Below are positions 1 to 8,603 of a stretch of 64,000 nucleotides of DNA, one piece after another (the first letter of the stretch is position 1; the number at the start of each line of letters is the position of its first letter). The stretch comes from Sporosarcina beigongshangi (lineage in GTDB: Bacteria > Actinomycetota > Actinomycetes > Actinomycetales > Micrococcaceae), in assembly GCF_016820535.1 (NCBI RefSeq), contig NZ_JADHDY010000003.1, positions 186,001 through 250,000 on the forward strand, read 5' to 3'. Made by a program: the position numbers and the translations under genes. The notes under the pieces were generated by a model that did not search any database, was not told where the DNA came from, and worked only from the letters and a program-made list of their open reading frames with translations.

Positions 1-1017
1 CAGCCGCCGGCCACGCTCGGCGAGGGGGACGTCGTCGAACCTGTCGGTGAGCCGGTGCCCCACCTCGTAAACGCTGGTCCAGGCGACGCTGCGGACATCG
101 AGCGTGTAGGGGTGCAGGATCTTGTTGGCCTTGGCGATGATCTGCTCGATCGTGGTGTTGCGGACCGTCTCTGATCCCCCTTGGGGCACCTCGCCCAGGT
201 CCACGTACATGCGAAACAGGGAGCCGCCCTCGCGCGGGATCAGCAGGATGTTCCCGCCGTCCTCCGACTGGATGGCACACTTGGCGCGGATGTCGGGGAA
301 GTCGGTGACGGCCAGGACGTCCATGACACCCCAGGCATGGTTCGCGTGGACGCTGGTGTGCTTGGCGCCGATGGATTCGCGCACCCGGCTGTGCGCACCG
401 TCCGCGCCCACCACATACTTTGCGTGCACCACGCGTTCGACGCCGGCCCCCTCGCCCTGGGTGCGCACCAGCGTCACGGCCACGGGGTACTCCCCCGTTT
501 CGGCAATGGACAGGCTGTGGAACTCCCAGCCGTAGTCGGGCTTGATCCGGGCCGGCGAGTACGCCATGACCTCGGCAAAGTAGTCGAGCACGCGGGCCTG
601 GTTGACGATCAGGTGAGGGAATTCGCTGATGCCGGTGGTGTCGTCGGGGGCCCGGGCCGCCCGGGCGATCTTCGTGTGGTCCGCCGGGTCCGGTTTCCAG
701 AAGACCGTCGCGGTGATGCGGTACGCCTCGGCGGTGATGCGCTCGGCAAAGCCAAATGCCTGAAAGGTTTCTACGCTGCGGGCCTGGATGCCGTCGGCCT
801 GGCCGATCTCCAGCCGGCCGCCGCGCCGTTCGATGATGCGGGTGTTGATGGTGGGGAACGCGGCCAATTGGGCGGCGGTGACCATGCCTGCTGGGCCGGA
901 ACCCACAATGAGGACGTCCATGGTGTCAGGCAGTTCCGCCGGGCGGTTGATCCCGGTTCCGGCAGCCTCCTTGATGCGGGGATCACCGGAGACATACCCG
1001 TGCTGGTGGAACTGCAT
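1..1017 (-). CDS. mobA: 3-hydroxybenzoate 4-monooxygenase-like FAD hydroxylase (3' end outside window)
   Basis: The frame is open from an ATG at 1017 to the window edge, so only the N-terminal 339 residues are visible. The start is supported by AGGAGG just upstream. A Rossmann FAD motif GSGPAG lies at residues 39-44 and a second FAD/NADPH motif, GADGAHSRVR, near residue 185. Features typical of 3-hydroxybenzoate 4-hydroxylase (MobA) and the related phenol 2-monooxygenases are the MQFH start, GQADGI, FWKPDP, SEFPH, NQARV and AWGVMDVLAVTDFPD. Known family members hydroxylate 3-hydroxybenzoate to protocatechuate in the cytoplasm using NADPH and O2. The gene follows the acyl-CoA dehydrogenase/kinase operon on the same strand after a 180-bp gap, so it may be transcribed separately. 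Substrate is inferred from family resemblance only; a phenol hydroxylase role is the main alternative. Confidence 0.75.
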   Translation of the reverse strand, partial: MQFHQHGYVSGDPRIKEAAGTGINRPAELPDTMDVLIVGSGPAGMVTAAQLAAFPTINTRIIERRGGRLEIGQADGIQARSVETFQAFGFAERITAEAYRITATVFWKPDPADHTKIARAARAPDDTTGISEFPHLIVNQARVLDYFAEVMAYSPARIKPDYGWEFHSLSIAETGEYPVAVTLVRTQGEGAGVERVVHAKYVVGADGAHSRVRESIGAKHTSVHANHAWGVMDVLAVTDFPDIRAKCAIQSEDGGNILLIPREGGSLFRMYVDLGEVPQGGSETVRNTTIEQIIAKANKILHPYTLDVRSVAWTSVYEVGHRLTDRFDDVPLAERGRRL

Positions 1018-1197
1018 CGCCTGTCCTCCTGCCTGACAAATGGTCCGCCGGTTCCTGCCTGCAGCGCCGCACAGCGGGACCGGCACCTTCATCATGTGCC
1101 ACCCGGACACCTCAATCAAGAGGTGCGGCGGGCACCCCGGGCGGCAGGCCGGCGTCGTTCTGCAGCGCCCGGCCCAACAGCACGGGAGCCCGGGACG

Positions 1198-2277
1198 TTA
1201 CGGCAGCCGGTCGGCGTGTGCGGCTGCCGCCTCCAGCAGCCGCGGCACGCCGCTTTCCAGCGCGGCACCGAAGTCCCCGCCGTCGGCCCGCTCGCCGTTC
1301 TTCCAGCGTGTGTAGATGGCTTCGCTGAAAACGGCGGCCTTCCACAGCGCGAGCGCCTGGTACCAGGGCAGCGCGGACAGGTCCAGGCCAAAGTGTTCGT
1401 TGTAGCGCCGCGCGAGTTCGCCCCGGTCCAGGTAGCCGGGCTGCGCCGTCACGGGCGTGAGCTCCAGCAGCGTGGAAGATGCGCCGGCCTGCGCGTACGT
1501 GGCCGTAAGGTAGCCCAGGTCAGCCAAGGGATCGCCGAGCGTGGCCATCTCCCAGTCCAGCACGGCCTTCACATGCGCGGGGCCCTGCCGGGAATACATC
1601 AGGTTGCCGAGCCGGTAGTCGCCGTGGATGACGGCGCTGCGCTGCGTCTCCGGCCGGTTCGCCTCCAGCCACCGCGCCAGCTCTGCCACCTGCGGCAGGT
1701 CCCGGTTGGCGCCCATGTCCCACAGCGCCGCAAACCGCTGCACCTGCCGTTTCAGGTACCCGTCGGGGCGCCCGATTTGGGCAATCGCGCCGCTGAGGAT
1801 GTCCACCGAGTGCAACCGCACCAGCATGTCCACGGCTGCTTCGCTCGTGGCGCGGCGCTGGGCGAGAGCGTCCAGGTGGGCAGGAATGGTGTCCGTGATG
1901 ACGTCGCCCTCCACATGGTTCATGACGTAGAACGGCACGCCCAGCACGTGCTCATCCGCGCACACGGCCAGGATTTTCGGCACCGGGATGCCCAGTGGCG
2001 CCAGCAGCGACTGGATGTGCGCTTCCCGGACCATGTCGTGCGTGGACGGCGGCAGCGGCGGCCGCGGACCCCGGCGAAGCACGACGTCGGCCCCCTTCCG
2101 CTTGATCCGGAACGTCACGTTGGACGCTCCCGCGCCGATCCGATGGGCGTGCACCTGGCCGGAGCCGATGCCGTGCGCGTCGAGGAATTCCTCCGCGCGT
2201 TCGAGCACCAGCAACGGCGGTGCGTCCTGCCGCGCGGCTTCCTCCGTGGTCTGCACGATGTCCTGGCCGGCGCCCAT
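1198..2277 (-). CDS. APH-family kinase, LvaA / ACAD10-11 kinase-like
   Basis: This 359-residue protein has the aminoglycoside-phosphotransferase fold. The catalytic loop is VIHGDYRLGNL (about residue 214) and the metal-binding motif is DWEMATLGDP (about 238), followed by LADLGYL. This subgroup is fused to an acyl-CoA dehydrogenase in animal ACAD10/11, and in Pseudomonas putida (LvaA) it phosphorylates a 4-hydroxyacyl-CoA. Its start overlaps the stop of the upstream acyl-CoA dehydrogenase, indicating translational coupling. That coupling argues for the acyl-CoA role and against antibiotic resistance. Specificity is inferred from family and neighbours. Confidence 0.85.
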   Translation of the reverse strand: MGAGQDIVQTTEEAARQDAPPLLVLERAEEFLDAHGIGSGQVHAHRIGAGASNVTFRIKRKGADVVLRRGPRPPLPPSTHDMVREAHIQSLLAPLGIPVPKILAVCADEHVLGVPFYVMNHVEGDVITDTIPAHLDALAQRRATSEAAVDMLVRLHSVDILSGAIAQIGRPDGYLKRQVQRFAALWDMGANRDLPQVAELARWLEANRPETQRSAVIHGDYRLGNLMYSRQGPAHVKAVLDWEMATLGDPLADLGYLTATYAQAGASSTLLELTPVTAQPGYLDRGELARRYNEHFGLDLSALPWYQALALWKAAVFSEAIYTRWKNGERADGGDFGAALESGVPRLLEAAAAHADRLP

Positions 2278-3524
2278 CAGCGTTCCCCTTCGTAGATCCT
2301 GGCCGCGCCCTGGAACGGTTCCCCTGCCTCGACGGCGCGGCGCCGCTCAGAGGCGGTGCGGCGGGCGATGGCCCACTTGTGGGTTTCGGTGGAGCCGTCG
2401 TAGATGCGGAACGGGCGCACCTCGTTCAGGTATTGGGCCAGCGGCAGCCCGTCTGAGACGCCGTCGCCGCCGCACAGCTGCACGGCCCTGTCGATGACGC
2501 GGTACACGGCCTCGGAAACGTGCACCTTGGCCACCGATGAGAGCGCCGAGCCTGCCTTCGCATCCACGGCGAGCAGTGCCGCGCACTTGGCGATGATGGC
2601 GTCGGAGGTTTCAATGTCGATGACGGACTGCGCGATCATGTCCTGGGCGATGCCCAGCTGCGAGAGGTGCGCCCCGAAGATCTCGCGGGTGTTGGCGCGG
2701 TCCAGCATGATGTCCATGGCGCGGCGGGCCAGGCCCAGCCAGCGCATGCAGTGGGTCAGCCGGGCCGGTCCCAGCCGCACCTGGGCGTACTTGAAGCCGA
2801 GTCCCGCCTCGCCCAGGATGGCGGATCCCGGGACGTGGACGCCGTCGAAATGCACGTTGGGGTGGCCGCCGGGAAGGTAGCTGTCCACCGTGTGGATGGG
2901 GTTGCCGATCCGCACACCCGGGGTGTCCATGGGCACGAGGAACATGGTGGCGCCGGCCGGGCTTTCCCTGTCCGCCCGGGTGCGCGCCATGACGATGGCA
3001 AAGGAGGCAAAGGTGGCGCCGCTGGTGAACCGCTTGTGCCCGTCGATCCGCCAGCCGCTGCCGTCGCGGACGGCCGTGGTGGCCAGCGCGTCGGGGTCGG
3101 ATCCGGCACCGGGGTGCGGCTCGCTCATGGCAAAGCAGGAGCTGATGTCCCCGGCCGCAAGCGGCGTCAGAAACTTCCGCTTTTGCCCGTCGCTGCCGAT
3201 CAGCTGCAGCATGTGCATGTTGCCCTCATCCGGTGCCATGGCGTTCAGCACGGCCGGGCCGATCGGCGAGTAGCCCGCCTCTTGGAACACGGGTGACCAG
3301 TGCTCCACGGCCAGCCCCTGCCCGCCGAATTCCACGGGCACGTGCGGGGCAAAAACGCCGGCGTCCCGCGCGGCGGCCTGCAGTTCCCGCCGGAGCGCCA
3401 GGTTCAGCGCCTGGCCAGGTCGCGGTTCGGCGGGGATCACGGTGCCGCGGATGAAGGCGCGCGTGCGCAGGCGAAGCTCTTCAACGGGTGCCGGATATGC
3501 CCCCGCGACTGGAACGGTGTTCAT
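2277..3524 (-). CDS. acyl-CoA dehydrogenase, ACAD10/11 (LvaC)-like
   Basis: A 415-residue acyl-CoA dehydrogenase with the expected N-terminal helical domain, a middle beta domain (SEPHPGAGSDP near residue 135) and a C-terminal helical domain ending in the FAD/substrate signature CGGDGVSDGLPLAQ and YDGSTETHKW. It overlaps the SDR gene upstream by 4 bp and abuts the kinase downstream. In ACAD10/11-type pathways such a protein works with the kinase to remove the phosphorylated 4-hydroxy group and give an enoyl-CoA for beta-oxidation; here that is inference from the paired genes. A soluble FAD enzyme; no signal peptide or membrane segment is seen. Confidence 0.9.
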   Translation of the reverse strand: MNTVPVAGAYPAPVEELRLRTRAFIRGTVIPAEPRPGQALNLALRRELQAAARDAGVFAPHVPVEFGGQGLAVEHWSPVFQEAGYSPIGPAVLNAMAPDEGNMHMLQLIGSDGQKRKFLTPLAAGDISSCFAMSEPHPGAGSDPDALATTAVRDGSGWRIDGHKRFTSGATFASFAIVMARTRADRESPAGATMFLVPMDTPGVRIGNPIHTVDSYLPGGHPNVHFDGVHVPGSAILGEAGLGFKYAQVRLGPARLTHCMRWLGLARRAMDIMLDRANTREIFGAHLSQLGIAQDMIAQSVIDIETSDAIIAKCAALLAVDAKAGSALSSVAKVHVSEAVYRVIDRAVQLCGGDGVSDGLPLAQYLNEVRPFRIYDGSTETHKWAIARRTASERRRAVEAGEPFQGAARIYEGER

Positions 3525-4315
3525 CCCAGCCCTCCCGCGTTGCGCAGGCCGCCGTCAAGCGTGAGCACCTGCCCCGTCACCCAGGAGGCGTCGGCGGAGG
3601 CGAGGTAGGCCACCGCGGAGGCAACGTCGTCGGGCTCCCCCAGCCGCCCCAGCGGATAGGACGCTGCCACCTCGGCCTCGCGCCCCTCATACAGGGCACC
3701 GGCAAAACGCGTCTTGACCACGGCCGGCGCCACGGCGTTGACCCGGATGTCCGGCGCAAGCTCCACGGACAGCGTGCGCGTCAGGTGCGCGACGGCGGCC
3801 TTGCTGACGCCATACAGGCCCAGGCCGGGCGCGGGGACGTCGCCGCTCACGGACCCCACATTGACCACGTTCCCGCGCCGCTCCCGGAACTGCAGCCCGG
3901 AATGTGCCAGCACAGCCTGCGTCCAGGCGAGCGTGCCGAGCACATTGACCTCAAGAATCTTGCGCGCCGCATCCAGGTCGGCTGTTTCCAGCGGCCCGTA
4001 GACCGGGTTGATGCCGGCGTTGTTGACCAGGATGTCCAGCCCGCCAAAATGATGTTCGACGGCGGCCAGCACCTCCGCGCGGTGGTCCGGGTCGTCCGCG
4101 TGCCCGGCAACGGCGAGCGCGTCGCCGCCCAGGGTGGCCAATGCCGCATCGAGGGGTTCCTGTTTGCGGGCGGTGATCAGGACGCGGGCGCCCTCGGACG
4201 CCAGGCGCTGCGCGACGGCCAGCCCGATGCCCCGGCTGGCGCCGGTGACGACGGCGTTCCTGCCCAGGAATCTCCGGGCCGGGTGCTGCGGTGCGGGTGT
4301 ACCGTCGTGGGGCAT
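3521..4315 (-). CDS. SDR-family NAD(P)-dependent oxidoreductase
   Basis: A 264-residue classical short-chain dehydrogenase. The cofactor motif TGASRGIG lies near residue 26, NNAG near 100, a catalytic serine in NVGSVSG, and the YGVSK catalytic Tyr/Lys pair in the usual place. The C-terminus has the common VTGQVLTLDGG ending. It is the first gene of the minus-strand operon and overlaps the acyl-CoA dehydrogenase by 4 bp. A 3-hydroxyacyl-CoA or 3-hydroxyacid dehydrogenase role would fit the neighbours (compare LvaD of levulinate catabolism), but sequence alone does not fix the substrate. Confidence 0.88.
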   Translation of the reverse strand: MPHDGTPAPQHPARRFLGRNAVVTGASRGIGLAVAQRLASEGARVLITARKQEPLDAALATLGGDALAVAGHADDPDHRAEVLAAVEHHFGGLDILVNNAGINPVYGPLETADLDAARKILEVNVLGTLAWTQAVLAHSGLQFRERRGNVVNVGSVSGDVPAPGLGLYGVSKAAVAHLTRTLSVELAPDIRVNAVAPAVVKTRFAGALYEGREAEVAASYPLGRLGEPDDVASAVAYLASADASWVTGQVLTLDGGLRNAGGLG

Positions 4316-4437
4316 GGTGATCCTCGTCGTTGAGTCCCTGACTGCCGTCCGGCAATCACTGCCAGCATGCTGCGGTTTTCGGCAACGGTCAAGGGACCTG
4401 GGCCCGGGCGCCCCGTTCCAGGCGTCCGGACCGTTGC

Positions 4438-4956
4438 TCAGCCCTTGTCGCGCAGGGCGTTGCGGTTTGCTTCCGTTGTGACAGTTGAAACGTGCAACTG
4501 CTCGGGCGTCCGGCCGTCACGGTTGAACGGCGGGCAGAGTTCAGCGCGCAGGGCGTCTTCGATCCCGGCCATGGCGTCAGCATCCTTGACCACGGAAAAC
4601 GACGTTCCAAGGTTGCTGACCATCCAGGCGCTGAGGATTTCCTCGTCCTTGTCGGTCAACCGCGGATGCGCGGACCGCCCGTGCCACTGGGCCTGAAGCC
4701 CCAGGATTGCTGCCAGTGAACGGCGGAACGTGGACTTGGACGTTTGTGTGTCGTGGTGCCGCGCCCTGCTTCGCAAGTTCGTCGCCCGGCCCATGTAGAT
4801 CAGGCCGCCCCGCTTCAGGGGCTTCAATTCAGTGGGCCATTCCACGTTTTTGGGCAGTCCACCTGTCAGGTAGCACTTGTAGATGCCGGGGCCAAAGGGC
4901 ATCTCCTGCCATGCGGTTTTGGCAGGCGCAATCTTTGTCCATTTGAGATCTTCCAT
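4438..4956 (-). CDS. GIY-YIG nuclease-like domain protein
   Basis: A 172-residue protein. GPGIYKCYL (residue about 22) and GLIYMGRATNLRSRARHH (about 51) form the two GIY-YIG strands with the following conserved arginines, and IEDALRAEL supplies a downstream acidic position where the family usually has its metal-binding Glu. The whole protein is essentially a lone GIY-YIG domain with a short C-terminal tail; no DNA-binding domain is visible. It follows the DMP19-like gene on the same strand, but a strong hairpin separates them. Nuclease activity is inferred; it could be a catalytically altered relative. Confidence 0.65.
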   Translation of the reverse strand: MEDLKWTKIAPAKTAWQEMPFGPGIYKCYLTGGLPKNVEWPTELKPLKRGGLIYMGRATNLRSRARHHDTQTSKSTFRRSLAAILGLQAQWHGRSAHPRLTDKDEEILSAWMVSNLGTSFSVVKDADAMAGIEDALRAELCPPFNRDGRTPEQLHVSTVTTEANRNALRDKG

Positions 4957-4968
4957 CCGTTGACCCTA

Positions 4969-5016
4969 CGGCAAGGGTGCGGCGAACCCTTCTTCCGGTT
5001 CGCCGCACCCTTGCCG
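4969..5016. terminator. 20-bp perfect inverted repeat between DMP19 and GIY-YIG genes
   Basis: Arms 4969-4988 and 4997-5016 are perfectly complementary with an 8-nt loop. The element lies directly after the stop of the 5043-5882 gene. No clear U-run follows on the minus strand, so it may be a processing or stability hairpin rather than a classical intrinsic terminator. Confidence 0.6.
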
Positions 5017-5042
5017 CCGGCAGTGCCTGGCTGCGCTCAGCT

Positions 5043-5882
5043 TCAGGCTTCGGCGAGGTCCTCTTCCAGGTCAAACTCCACGCTGGCAATGATTTCCTGA
5101 GTCCGGGGATCCATCATGAGCGCTTCCTCGTCGCCGTCGACCATGATGAACTCGCCCTGGTCGGTGGTGAAGTGCCAGGCCAGGACGGTCTCACCGTTGT
5201 GCTCGTGGTTGGGGTCGCCCATGGTGATTTTCACGAGTTCGTGTCCGGAGACGTCGCAAAGCTCCCGGATGATCAGCTCGAACTCCGGGGCGTCCTCCAA
5301 TTCCGCCTCGGCCCGGCGTTCCTCGAGGTCCTCAATCTGCGCCACACGGTCGGCGATGTGGGCGGCAAGTTCTGCCTCCTGCAGCACCAGCATCCCAGGC
5401 TGGCTGCGCAGCCATGCGGCGTTGAGACCGGTGACGTCTTCCGCTTCAAACAGGTCCTCAAACTCGGCGTCCAAGGCGTCCATGGCGGCGGCGCCGTCGG
5501 CACGGTGCCCCTCCGAGTCCGCGCCGTCCTCGAGGTAGTCCTGCAGCTCTGTTTCCGTGAGCAGCTCGTACAGCGCCGCGGTGCGGTTGAACAGCTCCAG
5601 GTGGGCGGCGGCACCCATAGCCTCGAGCCCCTCGCGGATGTACGTGTCCAGTTCCTCGCGGTCGGGAGTCATGAAAACATACTGGGCAAATCCGCCGTCG
5701 AGCGCCTGGGTCAGGTAAAAGTCCACGAAGTAGCTGCGCAGGGCGTTGGGCGCGATCTCATCGGCGTTCAGCAGGGAACGGTACATCTCGTTGACGACGG
5801 AGACGTTGTCGCCAACGACGTCCTCGTTGTTGCCGGCAGCGCCCGCAGCAGTCAGGACAACGGGAATGTGGTGCGTGGTCAT
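5043..5882 (-). CDS. DMP19 (DUF4375)-like protein
   Basis: A 279-residue acidic protein without signal peptide or membrane segment. The central stretch around residues 45-75 (YFVDFYLTQALDGGFAQYVF) resembles the core of the DMP19 family (DUF4375), named after a Neisseria DNA-mimic protein. The protein is rich in Glu and Asp throughout, including an acidic C-terminus. The second half (about residues 175-275) is less recognisable. It stands as a single transcription unit. Function is unknown; DNA mimicry would be speculation. Confidence 0.6.
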   Translation of the reverse strand: MTTHHIPVVLTAAGAAGNNEDVVGDNVSVVNEMYRSLLNADEIAPNALRSYFVDFYLTQALDGGFAQYVFMTPDREELDTYIREGLEAMGAAAHLELFNRTAALYELLTETELQDYLEDGADSEGHRADGAAAMDALDAEFEDLFEAEDVTGLNAAWLRSQPGMLVLQEAELAAHIADRVAQIEDLEERRAEAELEDAPEFELIIRELCDVSGHELVKITMGDPNHEHNGETVLAWHFTTDQGEFIMVDGDEEALMMDPRTQEIIASVEFDLEEDLAEA

Positions 5883-6071
5883 GGAAGTTCCTTAGCGTTC
5901 GGGGCCATTGGTGCTGACGCCTTCACGCTATGCGGCCCATTGGGACGCACGACACATGTTCGGGTGAACGTCCGGCGAAGAACCGGGGAACGTTTGCGCC
6001 ATGAACGACGGCGAACTGCCGCGGCTTGGGTGCCTCCTACCGCCCCGCGCGAGGTACCTTGTGCGCCTGTC

Positions 6072-6299
6072 CTACGGGATCTTGAAGAAGGATCCGTCCC
6101 TCACCGACTCGCGGGCGGGTTCTGCAAGGGCTGCCCGCCGGCGCATTCGAGCCTCTTCCTCACAGGCCAACAGGTCCCCGAGCGGTATGAGTTTGTCTCC
6201 ATCAATCGTGATGAACGGAATCTCACCGCTGTCCAGAAGTTTGGCCAGCACATGCATTGCATATCCCAAACGGTCCGCAGCCTCTTGTATGGACAACAT
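6072..6299 (-). CDS. excisionase-type helix-turn-helix small protein
   Basis: A 75-residue protein with the MerR/excisionase-like helix-turn-helix pattern: SIQEAADRLGY, then LAKLLDSGEIPFITIDGDKLIPLGDLLA. Proteins of this kind are DNA-binding antitoxins, excisionases or small regulators. No integrase or toxin gene lies next to it. The ATG at 6299 is the only plausible start because the frame has a stop about 12 codons upstream. No strong ribosome-binding site is seen. Confidence 0.6.
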   Translation of the reverse strand: MLSIQEAADRLGYAMHVLAKLLDSGEIPFITIDGDKLIPLGDLLACEEEARMRRRAALAEPARESVRDGSFFKIP

Positions 6300-6446
6300 C
6301 GTGTCAGTTGGATTAGTTGTGGCGCCATGCCCCTATCTTCACTGCTGGTCCTGGCAAGTCCCTGCGTCTGCGGTCATTTTGAGCTTCCCTTTCAAGGGTA
6401 GTTGCCTTGCCCCGATCCGGCCCTGTGGATCAGGTACCTTGGGTGA

Positions 6447-6902
6447 ATGGAAATGAGAGGCGGAGTGCTGGGACAGGACAATGATGCATGCGTCCAACTG
6501 TGGCTTGACGCCCTGGCTGCGAGGGACGGAACCGTGAATGCTGCCGCAGTGGGAGCCCGGGCCCACGGGAAATTTACCGGCAAGATCATTCGCTTCGCCA
6601 TCCTCGGCCGCGCGGTGGACGGTTTTGCCCTGACGCTTGACCATGGTCAGGGAACGGCCAGCCTTGAGATGCTGGCCGTTTCACCGCAGCCGTCCGTCCG
6701 CGGCAGGGGCCGAGCCCTCCTGGAAGATGCCATGCTCCATGCCGGCAACGCAGGCTGCTCCCGGTTCGAGCTCCTGGTTCGTGCAGGAAATAGCAAAGCC
6801 ATGGGCCTGTATGCCTCCGCCGGCCTGCAGCAGGAAGGCCCGGCACAGCCGCACCCATTGGGAGGCCCGTCCATGCTGGCCCTTGCCCGCTCACTGCGGT
6901 GA
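6447..6902 (+). CDS. GNAT-family N-acetyltransferase
   Basis: A 151-residue GNAT domain. The acetyl-CoA-binding motif A is LEMLAVSP followed by VRGRGRALLEDAM (residues about 72-95), and the C-terminal motif B is NSKAMGLYASAGL (about 117-130). The acceptor is unknown. Two in-frame ATGs (6447 and 6453) are close together and no strong ribosome-binding site chooses between them. The gene converges on ramB. Confidence 0.75.
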   Translation: MEMRGGVLGQDNDACVQLWLDALAARDGTVNAAAVGARAHGKFTGKIIRFAILGRAVDGFALTLDHGQGTASLEMLAVSPQPSVRGRGRALLEDAMLHAGNAGCSRFELLVRAGNSKAMGLYASAGLQQEGPAQPHPLGGPSMLALARSLR

Positions 6903-6930
6903 CGCGGCGCCGTCGACAAGCCCTCCCGAG

Positions 6931-8427
6931 CTACCGCCCTTCGTGCGCCGCCAGGAACCTGTACACCTCGGTCTCGTCCACGCCGGGAAAGGCGCCCTGC
7001 GGCATGGCGGCCAGCAGGTGCGAGTTGGCGCGCGTGGACGGCCACGCATTGCCGGCCCACTGGGCGGAAAGCTCCGACGGCGGCCGGCGGCAGCAATCCG
7101 GATCTGGGCACCTCGACTGCGAGCGCTCCGTGGTTTCCCGGCCTCGGAACCACTTGACGTGTTCATAGGGCACACCGATGCTCAGCGAGTATTCGCCCGA
7201 AGAGTGCCGTTCCGTCCGGGCCGTGCACCAGTACGTCCCCACGGCCGTGTCGGTGTATTGATTGAAGGCACGGAACTTGTCCGGCACCTCGAACACCGCG
7301 CGCGAGGTCCAGAAGCGGCACACTGCCTGGCCCTCGATGGCGCCGGTGTGGTCGGCAGGGAAGTTCACCCCGTCGTTCTCGTAGGCCTTGTGGATGATCC
7401 CTGACTCATGCACCTTCTGGAAGTGCGTGGTGATGCCCAGGTGCTCAGTGGCCAGGTTGGTAAAGCGGTGCGCGGCTGTTTCATAGGAGACGGCGAACGC
7501 GTCGCGGATGTCCTCGATGGCCAGCTCCTTTGCTGCCTTGGCCGTCTTGAGAAAGTCCACCGTGGCCTTCTCGGGCATGAGGAGCGACGCCGCAAAATAG
7601 TTCGTGTACACGCGCTGGCGCAGGAAGTCGGCATAGTTGCGCGGCGTCTGGTGGCCCAGGACGTAGTGCCCCAGCGCCTGCAGCAGCACCGACCGCGGGT
7701 CATGGTCGGAGCGCTGCCCGTGCGTGAGATAAATTCGGCGGTTCTTCAAATCCGTCACCGACCGGGTGGAATGCGGCAAGTCCCCCACGTAATGCAGGTC
7801 GAAACCTAGATGCTCGGCAACGTCGGCGGCCACGTGGTGGGAGAGCGGCCCGTGGTCGTGGCCCACCGCTTTCAGCAGCTCCTGTGCCTGCTTCTCAATC
7901 TCCGGGTAGTAGTTGTTGCGCCCGCGCATTTCCATACGGATTTCGTTGTTGGCCCGGCGCGCCTCCTCCGGCGTTGCCGACTGCTCATCAAGCCGCCGTT
8001 CCAGCTCGTGTTGCAGCCCCACCAGGGACTCGAGCACTTCCGTGGAAAGCCGCGAGTTCACGCGGACCGTGGGCAGCCCCAGGGACTGGTAGAGCGGCCC
8101 GCGCTGGGCCCTTTCCAGCTCGATTTCCAGCGCCGCGCGCCGGCTGGGAGGCTCGTTTCCCAGCAGTTGCTCAAGCCCGACGCCGAGTGCCCCGGACAGT
8201 GCCTGCAGCAGGCCCAGCTTGGGCTCCCTTTTGCCGTTCTCAATCAGGGAAAGTTGCGACGGCGCAGCGCCCACCTGGGCACTCAAATCGTCCAGGGTCA
8301 TGCCCAGATTCTTGCGCAGGTGCCGCACGCGCCGCCCGAGGGAAATGATGTCCAGTTCCCCGGATCCGCCGGTTTCCCTGCCACGCTTGCCCTGCACATC
8401 GCCTGTGTTCCAGCCCACATTAGTCAT
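6931..8427 (-). CDS. ramB: RamB-type regulator of acetate/glyoxylate metabolism
   Basis: A 498-residue regulator. It has an N-terminal XRE helix-turn-helix (residues about 28-90: LRKNLGMTLDDLSAQVG, SQLSLIENGKREP), a central IrrE/ImmA-like section (ALGHYVLGHQTPRNYADFLRQ and following), and a C-terminal domain with a Cys cluster (CPDPDCCRRPP). This architecture is that of RamB, which in Corynebacterium represses aceA, aceB and other acetate genes. It is divergent from aceA across 176 bp, the expected arrangement for local control. Direct repression of aceA/aceB here is inferred from family and position. Confidence 0.9.
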   Translation of the reverse strand: MTNVGWNTGDVQGKRGRETGGSGELDIISLGRRVRHLRKNLGMTLDDLSAQVGAAPSQLSLIENGKREPKLGLLQALSGALGVGLEQLLGNEPPSRRAALEIELERAQRGPLYQSLGLPTVRVNSRLSTEVLESLVGLQHELERRLDEQSATPEEARRANNEIRMEMRGRNNYYPEIEKQAQELLKAVGHDHGPLSHHVAADVAEHLGFDLHYVGDLPHSTRSVTDLKNRRIYLTHGQRSDHDPRSVLLQALGHYVLGHQTPRNYADFLRQRVYTNYFAASLLMPEKATVDFLKTAKAAKELAIEDIRDAFAVSYETAAHRFTNLATEHLGITTHFQKVHESGIIHKAYENDGVNFPADHTGAIEGQAVCRFWTSRAVFEVPDKFRAFNQYTDTAVGTYWCTARTERHSSGEYSLSIGVPYEHVKWFRGRETTERSQSRCPDPDCCRRPPSELSAQWAGNAWPSTRANSHLLAAMPQGAFPGVDETEVYRFLAAHEGR

Positions 8428-8561
8428 TTCTTGAGCATACGTGAAGAAATGCGATTCTTTCCACCAAATACCCCTAGAAACCCCTTGAAAAGCCCTGAAT
8501 AGTAGAAATCACAAAGAAGAACCCCTTCCTGACGGCCCGGTCCGCCGAACCGTCCGGATAC

Positions 8562-8581
8562 CCCCACCAAAGGCGGTGGGG
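8562..8581 (+). promoter_or_regulatory. short hairpin in the aceA leader
   Basis: CCCCACC at 8562-8568 and GGTGGGG at 8575-8581 form a 7-bp stem with a 6-nt loop just before the AAGGAG ribosome-binding site of aceA. It could affect translation or mRNA stability. No further leader structure was resolved. Confidence 0.35.
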
Positions 8582-8603
8582 TCAAAACACAAGGAGCTCC
8601 ATC

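Noticed and set aside
1198-2277. aminoglycoside resistance phosphotransferase
   Set aside because: The catalytic motifs fit, but coupling to an acyl-CoA dehydrogenase gene and the ACAD10/11-like sequence indicate an acyl-CoA pathway kinase.
181-2295. 704-codon open frame on the plus strand
   Set aside because: It runs antisense to the clear hydroxylase and kinase genes; high-GC codons create such shadow frames. The translation is Arg/His/Gly-rich with no domain.
6072-6299. excisionase of an integrated element
   Set aside because: No integrase, attachment repeats or phage genes are near; the protein is more safely called a small HTH protein.
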